64,000 bases of DNA from Echiichthys vipera (GCA_963691815.1 OY829646.1:20290694-20354693), one strand, 5' to 3'; shown: positions 10,771 to 23,690, numbered from the stretch's first letter. Made by a program: numbers and translations. Notes: generated by a model not told the origin, from the letters alone.

Positions 10771-13019
10771 AGTAACCTTTGTCAGCTGTTAATGTTTATT
10801 AATGTGATTCAAAGACAATAAAAAACAAAACAATAGAGCTATTAGCTAATAAGCCATTACTGATGCTGAGTACTATATTGAAATTATGTTTTTGGATAGT
10901 CAGACTACAGATACAGATTAAAGACATGACACTTAAGATTTCCATATCTGAGGCTAGTAGCGCAGATACCAGAAAAAAATACATAGTAAATAGTGCACAC
11001 AGTTCCTTCTAAGAGCAAATAACTGGATGTGTTCTGTATTGTGTTATACAGAAGTTGACTGATGTTCCCTCGTTTGTTCCCTGCAGCACTCTGTATCCTT
11101 AGGCTAGGTCACTGTTCCCATAGCAACCATTGGACAGCAGCACATTTCCCAAAAGTTTCACTAAGGAATGGGACTATAATCATTTTTTTATTGCAGATCA
11201 TGATATAAAACATTCACAATGAGTTAATCATGTTGAATTTCCATTATTGGGATAATGCCCATAAGTTACAGTTCAAATGAAGTAGTCATAGTGAAAGTGT
11301 CCATTAAATAAAACAAAAAAAAACTGCTTCTCAATTTTTTTGGAAGGTCATATGTCACGTTGGATTAGTTGCAGCAAAGAGCTTTGAAGCCCAGTTCCAA
11401 CCAAAGATTTACATGGAGACAAAACCATTTTATAGTGCTGCAGAAAATGTTGCAGCTGTCCAAACTAGCCCACCTCATCTTGACTCAAGCAAGCTGATAG
11501 TGTCAACTGCTGCTGACACAGCTTGTCAAGTCACCAGCAGCTGGTTTTAGAACATAAGGCAAGCCAATTAACTCGTAGCAAAGTCAGCTGATCAAGTCGG
11601 TTACAAAATGTCAGCTGTGCAAAATGGTAGAGTTTTGGATGGAGGGTCAACTGGTGGCTCAACGAGAATGCACAAGAGAGGGTTGAGCGAGCTAGAGTGT
11701 AGGCCTTGATGAGGAGAGGGAGCAATGTTATCAAGAACTAAGCTAAGTGAATCTGAGAAATGAAAAGTTATTTTTGCCATTTCATCACTACTAGTAATGC
11801 AGTTGTGGCAAGTATTTCACTATCACTATCCTCATTCATTTTTTAAGATGCTAAAAATGTTATCAGCAAAAAAGCATGACAAGTCAGAGGCTAGAGTTCC
11901 ATGGATCAAATCTGATATGTATTGTTTAAAAATAAGAGTAGAAGAGTTGAACTTAAAAAGAAAATGCTTAAAAATATTTAAATTCTTTGGGGAAGTTATT
12001 TTACATTAATTCATAGAGGTTTTGACAGATAAAGATTCCCCTCTGGGCTATTTTTAGTCTCTTAGAAAAGGAAACCCATGTCCTGTCTCTCAGCTAATTC
12101 TTTAGTTCAACATCATTCCCCAGCACTCCCAGTCCTGCTGGGAAATGTAATCTATCCAGCACGAAGGTTTCCTCAAAGTCAGTCTTGGCCCAGAACATCC
12201 TAGGAAGTAGTGTCCTCACTTGGTATGTGAATACCTTAATAATGGAGAAGAGCACCATCTTAACACTGATGTCTTCTCAATATGATATTTTGGAATCAAT
12301 CATGGCGGTCCATAATGATATTTTTGAATGAATGAATGGTCACTATTTTAATCATAGTGTTTTACCCCAGTGAAAGTTAGACTTTGCTCTTAAGAGGTAA
12401 TAATGGGCACTGAACATGCCAACTTCTACCAGCTCTTGGCACACTGCTGCTAACCTACTGCTGAGAACCTTGAACTATTATTGATCTGAATCTTTATCCT
12501 GAGCCTCATATTAAAAGGCGTGCCCACTTTCATTCCATTGCTTTAAGTGGCACTCACTCCTATATTGTCTAGACTATCTGAGTCTACCCGTTGACTTTTT
12601 CTAAGCCACTTGATGCTTTGCACAGCATTGCTCTCATGTCTCCCACACTTGATTTTAAAATCTGAGACATGATCACATTTCCACATATTTGAATTAATAT
12701 CAATTGTGATAATATACATATAGAAAGTCATTATCAATAGTCTTACAACATTCTAGTGAATTTTTTTTTAAATTAATAAAAAATGAAAAACTAGAAAAGC
12801 AGGGTTTGAAAAGTGATTAGTCCCTTTAGAATAACCACTAACATTCTCAGGTATAACCAATCACCGTCCAGATTAAACATCAACTTTATTTTATCCACCT
12901 GACATCAAATGCGGGTTTTTTTTAATAACTTTAGAATAAAATCAGCTGTTCCTTGAGGACTCCACTCCTTGTAGTGCATGTCAACAAAATAATTCACCAT
13001 GGTTGGAAAGATGCTTTTA

Positions 13020-13645
13020 ATAGAGCTCCAGGATATAGTTGTGGATAGGCACAAATTAGAAAAAGGATGTAAAAAGATTTCTGTCACGTGGGGTGACGGT
13101 GAATAAACGGAGGATTGAACCCAAATGCAGACACGGAACTCAGGAGACAGTATTAACAAATTTAATAAACTTACTTACAAAAAGGTGCACTAAAATCAAA
13201 GAAAAAACAAGAAGAGAGCTGATACAAACTGGACACGAGGAATGAGCACAAGAGGACAGGTACGCTGGGCGACATCTTGGTGAACAGAGTATGATCCGGC
13301 ACCGAATGAAGCTCGGTACCGGCTTAATATACAGCGTGGTAGTTGATCAGCGGCAACGAGAATCACCTGTCAGGAAAACGAGCTCAAACCAGGGAAACAC
13401 ATATAGAAAAACACAGACAGAGGGAGACAAAAACAAAGACTAAAAAGGAGAGGAGGACTGTCCTGATCCCATCACGACAATTTCAAAGGCTGTAACTATC
13501 CCTCTGAGTACCGTTCAGAGTATTGTCCAGAAGTGGAAGGCATATGGCTCCACCCAGACCTTGCCTAGATTGGGCCATCCCTCCAAACTGGATGACCGAG
13601 CCAGGAAAAGTTTGATCAGGGAAGCTACCAAGAGAAATTTTGAAA
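13020..13645 (+). pseudogene. Tc1-like transposase remnant, split by a solo LTR
   Basis: The + strand before 13082 reads ELQDIVVDRHKLEKGCKK. After 13479 it continues with SKAVTIPLSTVQSIVQKWK, then GSTQTLPRLGHPSKLDDRA and LIREATKR. This is the N-terminal paired-like helix-turn-helix region of Tc1/mariner transposases, ending in the GRPSKL-type hook. The frame runs on across the LTR once one copy of the 5-bp duplication is discounted. The catalytic DDE part is missing after about 13645. Confidence 0.75.
13082..13479 (-). mobile_element. Solo LTR (Gypsy-type) with 5-bp target duplication
   Basis: A 398-bp unit starts TGTCACGTGGGG and ends ATCACGACA, i.e. TG...CA with short TGTC/GACA inverted ends. 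It is flanked by exact ATTTC duplications (13077-13081 and 13480-13484). On the minus strand it has a TATATTAA-like box near the middle and a T-rich 3' part. No internal retrotransposon sequence is present, so it is a solo LTR left by recombination between two LTRs. Gypsy assignment is from similarity to common fish LTRs and is not certain. Confidence 0.8.
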
Positions 13646-14128
13646 AAAACTATTTCAATTGAATTTTGTAAGGCAAAATGTGTAAATTACGCTGGCAAAA
13701 TATGTTTGTTTATGTATTATCATTTCAGGCTGTAAAAAAAAGTGACTAAAGGGTATCGTGTCACATGTCACTTTCTATAGGCACTGTACAACAACTGACG
13801 ACAACAATTTAGGCTCTTCAATGTCAACACATTTTATATCACAAAGCAGGTGAATTGCAAATTAAACTGACCGTTATCGACACAGCATCTCCAAAGGTGG
13901 AAAGATCAAGGCCATGCCAGCCTGTGCGTTTTTCCAGATATCTTTGGTCCACCTCTTGGTCAAACCCTAAATTCACCTGAACAGAAGTAGTGATCAGAAG
14001 ACACACTATAGTATACAGTACATTGTAAATTGTACATTTAAAGCTTTGTCAGTCCTGAAATTGAATAGATTGAAATTGCCATTGTTACTGTAGGGGGAAT
14101 GCAGAGAGCAAGACTGAGGTGGCAGACG

Positions 14129-14346
<218 letters not shown>

Positions 14347-15934
14347 CACTCCCCCTCTGTCTCCATCTCTCTTGAGGAGGATGACAGTGCAAGAGCAAGT
14401 TTTCAAAGCCTCAAGCACAAATCCCTCAAGCTTCAATTTAACAGGTTCTGTCTTGAAGTAATTATTCTCTTTGCTACAATATTGTTATTGCCGGGAGATA
14501 AACCTCTATGCTTCGGGTCTGAAAAGGTTGAGAATCATTATTTGGTAACTAACTGCTCTCAGTAGCCCAGAAGAATGGCACACAGACACTAGAGCTCTTG
14601 GTCGGCTATTCTGTAGCAAAATGATATAACACCGTATTGACTTGCTCTGACATGAAGTAGTAAGCAGAACTTACATTGCATTACATTACTGTGGCAAAAA
14701 TAACCTGAGCCCTATTTGAGTTGCTCTATTCAATATTTTCTTTATATTAATGAATCAGACAACTATTTGTAGTGTATAGTACACATAGTTGCTTTTGAGA
14801 ATTTGTACAGTAAGCCCCTAAATATCTGGTGATTCAGTGGCTGCTGGTCTTTATAGTGTTGGCCATCGCAGCATAGGGATGTTGTGTATTAGCAAGCAAT
14901 ATTTCTTGGTTCCATAGTCGAGATGGAAAGGCTGAGGAGAGCTGGTGTTTAACAGAGTGTAGCTACTACAGTGATTACTCTGTTTAGCAGGTGATTGATT
15001 AGGAGCACTGCTGGAAATGTCACTTGCCCTGCTAATATATTTTCACCAAGGGAACATAGGGAAGGCTGTGTTAATACATTTTAATATGTTTACTCCGAGG
15101 GAGCAGAACAGAAATGTAACTTTGAAGAGTTATTTTTTCCCCCAGTTAAATGTGTTTTAGGTTTCAGCTTACAACTGCAGAGCTGCTACTGTATGTTGAC
15201 AGAATATGTTTTGCTATTGCAGTCTTTACAGACAGTCTTTTCATACATTTCCAAGTTCTAATCCATTGGTGTTGTTTACTATGTAACGTGTTATTATGAA
15301 AATGATTCTTTAGGCTCAGGTTTATTCTATGGTATTTTCTGTGTTGTAGAACAAAGTGAAGTCTGTACTCTGATTGCACTCCTTCACTGATGATCATTGG
15401 GAATTAATGCTGGAAACATCACCGGCTGACGCACTTAAAAGGAAAATCCAACATCAAGAATTGTCAAGTAGAATTCATGTACGTTGTCCTCATTATCTTG
15501 GACCATGCAGTCAGTATTTGAAGTAACAGCTCTTTGTCCCAAAGCGATACATTCCAGAATGAAGGCTCTTATCTGAAATATCTTTGGGATGTACAGTACG
15601 GCATGCTGCTTTGAAAATGACCATAATCACACACTGTTTGTTTGAGCTTTGTCGTAGTAGGCATCCCCTGGTTTTAAGCGCTGTATGCCAAAAAGCTTGT
15701 TCATCGCCTTCACTAGAGCCAGACTGATGGGGATTAGTACACTTATGCTAATACATATTAGTGCACATACTGGTTTGGCAGTCTCTGGTAAATAACCAGC
15801 TTAAGGTATTTCTTTTAAGTCATTCCTTACTACATGGATACTTAGAGCACTATTTCAGCCATTAATTTAGGTACAAACAATGTAGTTTATGCTATCAATA
15901 ATTAAAAAAAAAATATTATGCTATTTTATTGAAC

Positions 15935-16741
15935 TGTCAAAAGCATGTGATACAATTGATTATTATTTGCTTTGGAGGAGATGATCTAGTATTGGTGAGT
16001 GTTCAGTCTGGGTTCTTGCAGGTACCAAAAGGTATTCCATATGGATCAATTTTCGGTTCTGTCTTTTTTATAATAATGATATTATCTCCTCTTTGAATAG
16101 CTGTCAAGTCCATCTTTATGCTGCAGCTGTGTACTGTATTACTGACTCTGTACAACGAGCTGTTGAGAACATTCAGCTATCCTTTAATTGTCTACAAGGT
16201 ACATTTTTTAAACTTAAATTGATACTCAACGGAAACAAAACAAAATGAATGCTGTTTTCTAGAGCACTCTCTTTTGTAGAGGGGCATAATCAACATTGGT
16301 ATATTTCTTTTTTATTGGTAAGCTACCACCTTAAGTCACAATAGTTCTGGATTGGAGCTTTGGACGTATTCAAACTCGCTCAAATGACTGGATTATGTTT
16401 GAGGTTCCCTGAGCATATTCTGATTTGGAAAGTCTGCATTTTCCTTTAATGCTCCTAATTCATTGAGCATTCTTCAACACAATTTAAAGATTGATACTCT
16501 TTCAGCCTATGCTTAGTTCAAAACCATGATCTCAAACCACTGTATATCAATGTCTAAATGTTTCAACTGATCTTTGTTTTTTTTTGTTTTTTTTATCTTT
16601 GTTTGTATCCTGTGTTTTTGTGTGATCTTCCCTGTTTTTATTTTGTTTTCTATCTAATTTTTCACTTTCACTTGACATCCCTGTAAAAAAGGGCAACATC
16701 AGTAAATGTTAAAATATTCAAGTAAAGGTTTGAATAAATAC
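15935..16741 (+). pseudogene. Rex1/CR1-like LINE remnant with 3' tail
   Basis: The + strand gives ELSKACDTIDYYLLWRR, then GFLQVPKGIPYGSIF and NIQLSFNCLQG-like pieces in several frames. This matches RT of the (D)LSKAFDTVDH...VTKGVPQGSILGP group. The segment ends with 'gacatccctgtaaaaaag' and 'ggtttgaataaata', the usual kind of LINE 3' end. It is heavily decayed and 5'-truncated. Confidence 0.6.
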
Positions 16742-17632
16742 CATGAGTTACTTATGCTTAGTATACTAATGTAAGCAGAATTTTGTTGCAAAAAGAAATC
16801 ACCCTACAGTTTATAGGTACAGTTTGCAGTAAAAGATCATAGTACGCATTCATAGCCTATTGAACCTCGTAGAAATTGGGTCCTTAAAATGGTTATAGGG
16901 AAATCATCGGTAGCCATGCTACCTCCATATTCCCACTGAAAAGCTATTCTTGAGTAATTTGTCTCCACGATAAAGATAGCTGCTTCCACTGACATCCAAC
17001 CTATTTGGTAGCGCTCCTTAAATGGGCATTACCCTGAAAATCAATGCTCTCCTTACACATATCTTGAACAAAATAGTGCAAATCAATTTTGAGGCCTCTG
17101 TTGGTTGGAACAAATGTGTGCTCAGAACGTGGGATACCCATTTAATGTATTTGATCAATGAGTAAGTGCCGTTGGAAATGTTGCATTAGCTGTTGACATA
17201 TTTTAACTAGGGGGGCACAGAAGGTGGTGAGGGTCCTCTGTTCAATTTTGGCCCTCGGCCATAGTTGGCCAGGAGCCCTATTAGTGTTTGGTTGGTTAGA
17301 ATTATCATGTACAATGTGTCAGCAAAAGCTGTTAATACATGTACACCATGGGAGCACTTGCAATGCTGGGGAGTCCATTTAGCTCAGGGGCTTTGGCATC
17401 TTTCCAACAGCAGCAACTCTACATCAAGAATCACAGATTAAAGGAGTATGGCGATTGCAATTGTTGTGTCCACCATGGGAACTGAGTAGTTAATGGATTA
17501 TGGATTCCATCCATTGAAAGATACATTCAGTGGGAATTCATGGTCCCAGTAGAGATGTGGATGGGGAGTGATTTGTTCATATCAAAATGGTGGGTGGTGG
17601 GCAGGTAAAATAATGTTGTCTGCACCTTTGTC

Positions 17633-17902
17633 TGGGGCGGCTGTGGCTCAGAGGTAAAGCTTGTCGTCTTTCATTTGAGAGATCGGCGGTTTGATCCTGG
17701 ACTCCTCCAGTCTGCATATAGAAGTGTCCTTGGGCAAGACACTGAACTATGCTGGTACATACAGAGATGGTATGTGGATGTCCACTGCCGTCAGTATGAA
17801 TGTCGATGTGTAAGGGTGAATGTGGCAGAAGTGTAACAGTGCCTTGAGTAGTCAGAAGACTAGAAATGTGCTACAGTATATACAAGTCTATTTACCTGTC
17901 CC
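17633..17902 (+). mobile_element. tRNA-derived SINE
   Basis: Begins 'gggcggctgtggctcagagg' (A-box-like TGGCTCAGAGG) and has a B-box-like GGTTTGATCCT at about 17689. The body follows with 'gtccttgggcaagacactga', 'ccactgccgtcagt' and 'gccttgagtagtcagaag', ending in the usual 'tacaagtctatttacc'. This is a very common fish SINE organisation, about 270 bp, full length by eye. No duplication was found. Confidence 0.75.
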
Positions 17903-18679
17903 CATCACTTATACTACGGTGTCGAGTGTGTCAGAAAATGTTGTATGGCAGACAAGACATCTGAAGATCTATTTTCTATACTCTAAAGGTTGATGACCAA
18001 TTGGCTTTTGGGGAAGAGTGAGTGACGTATCAGGATGTTTTAATGTATAGAGGATGCAATACATTACTTTGCATTTTGCCAGCCTGCATTTAAGTTAAGC
18101 TGCAATAGATTCCAAAAATATTTTTATTTAAAAAGTTAACTAATCTGCCAAAGTTTTAATCACTCTGAAAGATGAATTTTCTCAAACTAATTTCAAATGC
18201 TAACATCTGTCCAAATCCCTGTTTGGCAATATGTGCACACGTTCTGACATTTGTTCTGGTTCCGCATGGTTTTAACTATATAGCCCCCTGGAAACCAAGA
18301 CAGAAATTAGTGATTTTTAACAGGTATGAGGAGCTAGAATTGACAAAACATCTGTTCCAACTTTGGCTTGTGGCCAGTTACATGCTTTGGATACAAATAT
18401 AGTTGACTCCAGTTGTTTTTTTACTGTCAGGTAATTTGGGGTCATTTTATACTCTTATTCCATGTGGGACAGCTCACAAACAGCATTGCTCACATGAAAT
18501 TTTGGGAATTTAAAATAAATACATGATGTACGAATATCTCCTGATTATCTTTTACATTTACTTTCAATTTATTATTCTCAATTTATAAGTCTTAAAGCTT
18601 ATAGATTTGAACTGTTTTTACTGACTCTAATGTTACTGCAAGAAACCTTTTCTGGAATTGTTACAGTCCAGTAATTAGA

Positions 18680-18689
18680 ATGGTTTTTA
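18680..18689 (+). repeat. 10-bp target-site duplication, left copy
   Basis: ATGGTTTTTA, repeated exactly at 20236-20245 on the other side of the LINE. Confidence 0.85.
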
Positions 18690-20235
18690 TCTCATCTCAT
18701 CTAATCTTCATCCGCTTGGGTCGGGTCAAGGGGGCAGCAGCTTTAGCAGGGGACCCCAAACTTCCCTTTCCCGGGCCACATTAACCAGCTCTAACTGGGG
18801 GATCCCGAGGCGTTCCCAGGCCAGCGTGGAGATATAATCTCTCCACCTAGTCCTGGGTCTTCCCTGAGGCCTCCTCCCAGCTGGACGTGCCTGGAACACC
18901 TCCCTAGGGAGGCGCCCAGGGGGCATCCTTACTAGATGCCTGAACCACCTCAACTGGCTCCTTTCAACGCAAAGGAGCAGCGGCTCTACTCCGAGTTCCT
19001 CACGGATGGCTGAACTTCTCACCGTATCTCTAAGGGAGACTCTGCCACCCTCCTGAGAAAACACATTTCGGCCGCCTGTACCCGCGACCTCGTTCTTTTG
19101 GTCATGACCCAGCTTTCATGACCATAGGTGAGGGTAGGAAAGAAGATTGACCGGTAGATCGAGAGCTTTGCCTTCCGGCTCAGCTCTCTTTTCGTCACAA
19201 CGGTGCGGTAGAGCGACTGCAACACCGTCCCCGCTGCTCCGATTCTCCGGCCAAACTCACGCTCCATCGTCCCCTCACTCGTGAACATGATCCAGAGGTA
19301 CTTGAACTCCTTCACTTGGGGTAAGGACTCATTCCCTACCTGGAGTAAGCTGGAGTAATCTGAGGCCATGCTGAGAGCCATGGCCTCAGATTTAGAGGTG
19401 CTGATCCTCATCCCAGCCATTTCACACTCGGCTGTGAACCGATCCAGTGAGTCCTGAAGGTCACTGACCGACGATGCCACCAGGACCACATAATCTGCAA
19501 AAAGCAGAGACGAGATCCTCAGCCCACCGAGCTGCAACCCCTCCCGACCACGACTACGCCTCGATATTCTGTCCATGAAAATGGACTCTCTGACAGGATT
19601 GGTGACAAAGTGCACCCCTGGCGGAGGCCAACCCCCACCGGGAACGAATCCGACTTACTGCCGAGGATCTGGACACAGCTCTCGCTTTGGGTGTACAGAG
19701 ATTGGATGGCCCACAGAAGTGACCTCCTCACCCCATACTCCCGCAGCACCTCCCACAGTATCTCCAGAGGGACCCGGTCATATGCCTTCTCCAGATCCAC
19801 AAAACACATGTAGACTGGATGAGCATACTCCCAGGCCCCCTCCAGGATCCTTGTGAGAATAAACAGCTGGTCCGTTGTTCCACGTCCAGGACGGAATCCA
19901 CATTGTTCCTCTTCAATCCGAGGTTCGACTATAGGACGAACCCTCCTTTCCAGCACCTTGGAGTAGACTTTACCAGGGAGGAAACCCGGCCACCAGGCGC
20001 TCGCCGGCGAGCCCTCCGCCTGGGCCTGGCTCCACACGGGGGCCCCGGGCTTCCTCCGGGCAGGGTCTCTCTTACTCTTCGTTGTTTAGTCCATTGAGTC
20101 TTTGTGAACCATTCTAAGTCCGGCCCCTCGCCTGAGACCACTTTGCCATGGGAGACCCTACCAGGAGCACTAGGCTCCAGACAACACAGCCCTCAGGTTC
20201 ACAGGGACACACAAACCTCTCCGGGAACCATCACC
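18690..20235 (-). pseudogene. Rex3/RTE-like LINE, 5'-truncated, frameshifted
   Basis: Read on the minus strand. The RT fingers and palm begin KVYSKVLERRVRPIVEPR, then CGFRPGRGTTDQLF, CFVDLEKAYDRVP and GLRQGCTLSPIL. There is a frameshift near 19590, then SSLLFADYVVLVASS, MRISTSKSEAMALS, VKEFKYLWIMFTSEGTMERE, KRELSRKAKLSIYRS and TYGHESWVM. A second frameshift lies near 19040, then IREELGVEPLLL, LVRMPPGRLPREVFQA and RPRTRWRDYIS to LLKLLPP. The 3' tail on the minus strand is GATGA-type repeats (18690-18710). The catalytic FADD is mutated to FADY. The 10-bp duplication marks both ends. RTE clade/Rex3 assignment rests on the RT and the tail type. Confidence 0.85.
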
Positions 20236-20245
20236 ATGGTTTTTA
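20236..20245 (+). repeat. 10-bp target-site duplication, right copy
   Basis: ATGGTTTTTA, identical to 18680-18689. Confidence 0.85.
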
Positions 20246-20564
20246 GTTTGATGTAAATGAATTCACGGTGGTTGGCTTTTTCTAGTAGCAACTGCTTTAG
20301 TGCATCCATATCAGATTCAAGGAACTCTTTTTTTTACTATTTTTAGTGGATGGATAGCTAGTATGCGTCACTATATTTTTATACTGCAGGAGAGCATCAG
20401 ATTAGAAGTGCCAACCACATACCACACCACATACCAGCTTCATATAAGGAAAACTTTGCTATTAAGGCAACATTTTTTCACATATTACAGAAACCCCTAT
20501 CAGTTGTTACATTAGACTTGAGTTTACATTTTGACAGGCTGGGTTGTGAAATTTCTGTCAATCT

Positions 20565-20572
20565 ATTGTTAC
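20565..20572 (+). repeat. 8-bp hAT target-site duplication, left
   Basis: ATTGTTAC, repeated at 21642-21649. Confidence 0.9.
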
Positions 20573-21641
20573 TAGGGATGTCCGATAATATCGGCCCACC
20601 GATATTATCGGCCGATATTGAGTTAAAAATGTAATATCGGGAATTATCGGTATCAGGTTTTTACAACCGATGTTAGTTCTGTAGGCTTCAGCATATCCGA
20701 GTGTACGTGAATGCAACATGGGACGTTTACAGGCGCGTGCTTGATGACGTATAACAACAACAACATGCTAGGTTGCTAACCGTGGCTAACAAGCTTCAGC
20801 TCTCCCGGTGCATGAGATGTCCGTGGTTTGGAAGTATTTCCAAGTGTCACCTACTAACAGTAAATGTGCACTTTGCAATGACTGCAAGTTGTCTTCCTTT
20901 AATACATCAAATTTGATCACCCACCTCAAGAAGAATCATGCAGAGTTATATGCTACATCTGTGCAGCAAAGTGATGGAAAGAGGCAACAGCCGACACCGA
21001 GAAACAAACTTCTTCTATCGTTCAGGATGCCGGATTCACCAAACGTGTGGAGTTCCTCGAGCAACGCTATGTCGTGCCCAGTCGCGAGTATTTGTCAGAC
21101 CAGTGCTTACCCGAATTGCACAGCATTGTTTACAGTCACGTTGAGAAGCTAATTTCTGGTGATGTAGCCATTAGATCCAATACAGGTTAGCATGTTGAGC
21201 TTAACTGCTAATTTATTGATTGTATTATTTGCCAAGTTACGGCCGGTTACTCAGTCTGGAAAAAGAAAACTAAGTTTGTTTACTACTCTGGACTGAAGCT
21301 ATGCATCTTCCTTGTTTTGATAATGTCTGTAGTTTTGTTTGAGGCAATATATTCTCTCTAAAAACACAAACAAATAAATGAATGGCACTTTTTTCAATAA
21401 CTTATTTTGTACAGACTGTGTTTACATTTGAAAAGCCGTGTTGCATTTATGTATGCATCCAGTGGGGCATCACAATAAAATTAGGCATAATGTGTTAATT
21501 CCATAATAGGTGATATGTGATGAATTTTGGTGTAAAAAGACTGCATATATCGGTATCGGGTGATATCGGTATCGGAAATTAAGGGTTGGACAATATCGGA
21601 ATATCGGATATCGGCAGAAAAGCCAATATCGAGCATCCCTA
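20573..21641 (+). mobile_element. hAT element, internally deleted, with BED-finger coding remnant
   Basis: A 1069-bp element beginning TAGGGATGTCCGATA and ending GAGCATCCCTA, with 8-bp ends TAGGGATG/CATCCCTA inverted and an exact 8-bp duplication (20565-20572, 21642-21649). Both are diagnostic of hAT transposons. Both subterminal regions are full of 'atatcgg/ccgatat' motifs, likely transposase binding repeats. The inside carries the N terminus of a transposase (20808 onwards) but no catalytic domain, so it must be mobilised in trans if at all. Confidence 0.85.
20808..21187 (+). pseudogene. hAT transposase N terminus with BED zinc finger
   Basis: The frame from the ATG at 20808 gives VVWKYFQVSPTNSKCALC, then LITHLKKNHAELY: a BED finger with aromatic WKYF, C-x2-C and H-x4-H, complete. 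Around 21020-21040 the reading shifts frame to VEFLEQRYVVPSREYLSDQ and LPELHSIVYSHVEKLI, the next conserved hAT segment. It then ends in stops at about 21190. BED fingers bind the transposon ends. The catalytic RNase H-like domain is absent. Confidence 0.75.
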
Positions 21642-21649
21642 ATTGTTAC
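21642..21649 (+). repeat. 8-bp hAT target-site duplication, right
   Basis: ATTGTTAC, identical to 20565-20572. Confidence 0.9.
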
Positions 21650-23059
21650 TAGTCTTACCAGTCTAGTTTTTACTGTTTTTATGTTTTTTTTTAATTCATT
21701 CCTTTTTGGTTATAGATAATTAACATATCATACAGAACAAGCTATTTATGCATGCATAAGGGCATGGAGAGAAAAGATGAACAGACACTGACCGGGCGGT
21801 CACGGCTGTCAACACTTAATGCATTTTGGTTACTTATTGTAACCCCAGATTCTATGAATATAACCCCGCACTCATGTGCAGTTGTGAAGATTTCTTTCCC
21901 ATCACTGTGCAAAGCACAGTTTGCCACTTCAGGTCTACGGTATATAATACCTTCGAGACCAGATATATGCTCCCAATCCAAACTTTTTTCTTTAGCTAAT
22001 AGAGGTGGGGCAGTTGAGCCACGCCTATATTCAATCTTGGGTTACAATATGTAACCAGGCTTTGCCGTCTAAGTAGCTTTCGGCTATTGGGTTAAGGGCG
22101 AAGCTGATGTGGTCAATGCCCTTCTGTGCCACCACAATACACAAGCATTTTACACACAATTAAAATAAAAAACCAAAACACAGTGTCCAAAGATAAAAGG
22201 CTGTACCGTAGACCCTCTGATCTAAGCCCTATGTGGATGTTCAGAGAGAAGCATTACACTCATTCATGTGACACACCTGCTGCTCTGGAGAGCAAGTGTG
22301 ACAGGTACGCATTTTAAATAGTCTCAGGTAAATAAGCTCACTCATCTCCAATGGTGTGAACAAAAGAAGGTTGCAACATGGCACACTCGGCTTACAAAAA
22401 CACGTGTCACACACAGCAAACTTATGTTGGGAGAGTAAGCGGGGATAGCTCTTAAGCACTGTGGCAGTCCCAGAGGCTGCTAATAAAAGTAAAAAAAATA
22501 GTTAGAGCATATGCCCACTTGCAATGCATAAGAGCTCTGTGCCAAGATCTGCATGTGTCCAGATCTGATCACCAAGCATCTTCAACACTGTGCGAGTCAG
22601 ATAGGACTCAGTCATGTCATTCAATGAAACGAGATGGTTAAGCCAATGATACTTCTGCATATATGTTTGGCACTGTCATACCTCTCTTCTTTTAGCAGAG
22701 TAGTGGAAAAGGACAGACCCCACAGCAGGAGGCTCCTGGTTATGTCTAGCAACTGAGCTTAGCGAACACTGGCCGGCTATGTAGCTTAAGTTGCTGTACT
22801 CATGGTGTCTGTTTTCACCACTGTTTGTCACTGACAGAGGGCCAAAGCATTTCAGCATTTCAGCACTGTGGACAGCTCCAAGCCATTTATGTGGAGAGAT
22901 GGAGGTCAGGTAACATGCATCCTTTGTGATGCATCTGGTTAAGGTGGAAACAAGCCAGGACATCTCTGCGGGTTATCCAGAAATCACAGAACCTGAGTTA
23001 CGTCCATAACTCTCGTTTCTCATTTAAGGAAGACCTAGAGGAATAGCCACATTCCATGA

Positions 23060-23690
23060 CACACAACGCCATCACCACTTTGTGTGGTGATGGTATGGAC
23101 GGAGTCCAACGGCCAGCAGTTCAACATCCGGGCTACAGAGCTGTTCTTTAATGGCGATATGACCAGAATTACACCATCTGCTCTTTACTAAAACGGCAAG
23201 CCTCCCTCTTTTCTTTTTACCGCTCTCAGTGCAGTCCCGCTCAGCCCAAATGGTGTGGAAGCCATCCAAGGAGACGTTCTGGTCCGTAACGCCCTGTGCA
23301 GCCATGTCTCCATAAAACACATCAGACTGCACTTACGGTAATCCAGGTGGCTCCACGTTAGCCCCGTCAGTTCATCCTTTTTGTTGTAGAGAGACCACAC
23401 AATCCCCATAACAACAGAGGGGAGACACGGCTTAAATCTTCACCTCTCCATAAGCCCGTCCCGTCTCAACCCTCCTCTATTGCCCTGACGTTGCTTCCCA
23501 CCTCTGCATCCCCGATGTGTTTTTCTCAAGAGTTCGGGTGGAATATCTGATGGTCTGGCCGCTATGCCAGCCTGCATTAGCGCGATCAGCTGTTCTCCGG
23601 AGTAAACAAAGGCAGCGTGTCCCGTTGGAAGCGGCATGGATAAAAACAGCATTAAAAGAAAAAACATGAAAACATTCGAAAGTAGCCTCA
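23060..23690 (-). pseudogene. LINE endonuclease-region remnant
   Basis: Minus-strand frames give SGEQLIALMQAGIAARPSD, IPPELLRKTHRGCRGGK, YNKKDELTGLTW, CSLMCFMETWLH, VTDQNVSLDGFHTIWAERD and LAVLVKSRWCN, then IKEQLCSPDVELLAVGLRPY. This is the start of the APE-type endonuclease domain of a common fish non-LTR retrotransposon (normally NVRSL-NK-DEL, TETWL). At least one frameshift occurs near 23300. The element is cut near 23060 and the RT is not present here. The clade is not determined. Confidence 0.7.

Noticed and set aside
12810..13780. Terminal inverted repeats of the Tc1-like element around 12815 and 13735
   Set aside because: 'agtgattagtccctttaga' and 'agtgactaaaggg' look related but do not align convincingly as inverted ends.
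21740..22460. Minus- and plus-strand frames resembling a small gene
   Set aside because: No domain, no splice context and many alternative frames; probably old repeat sequence.
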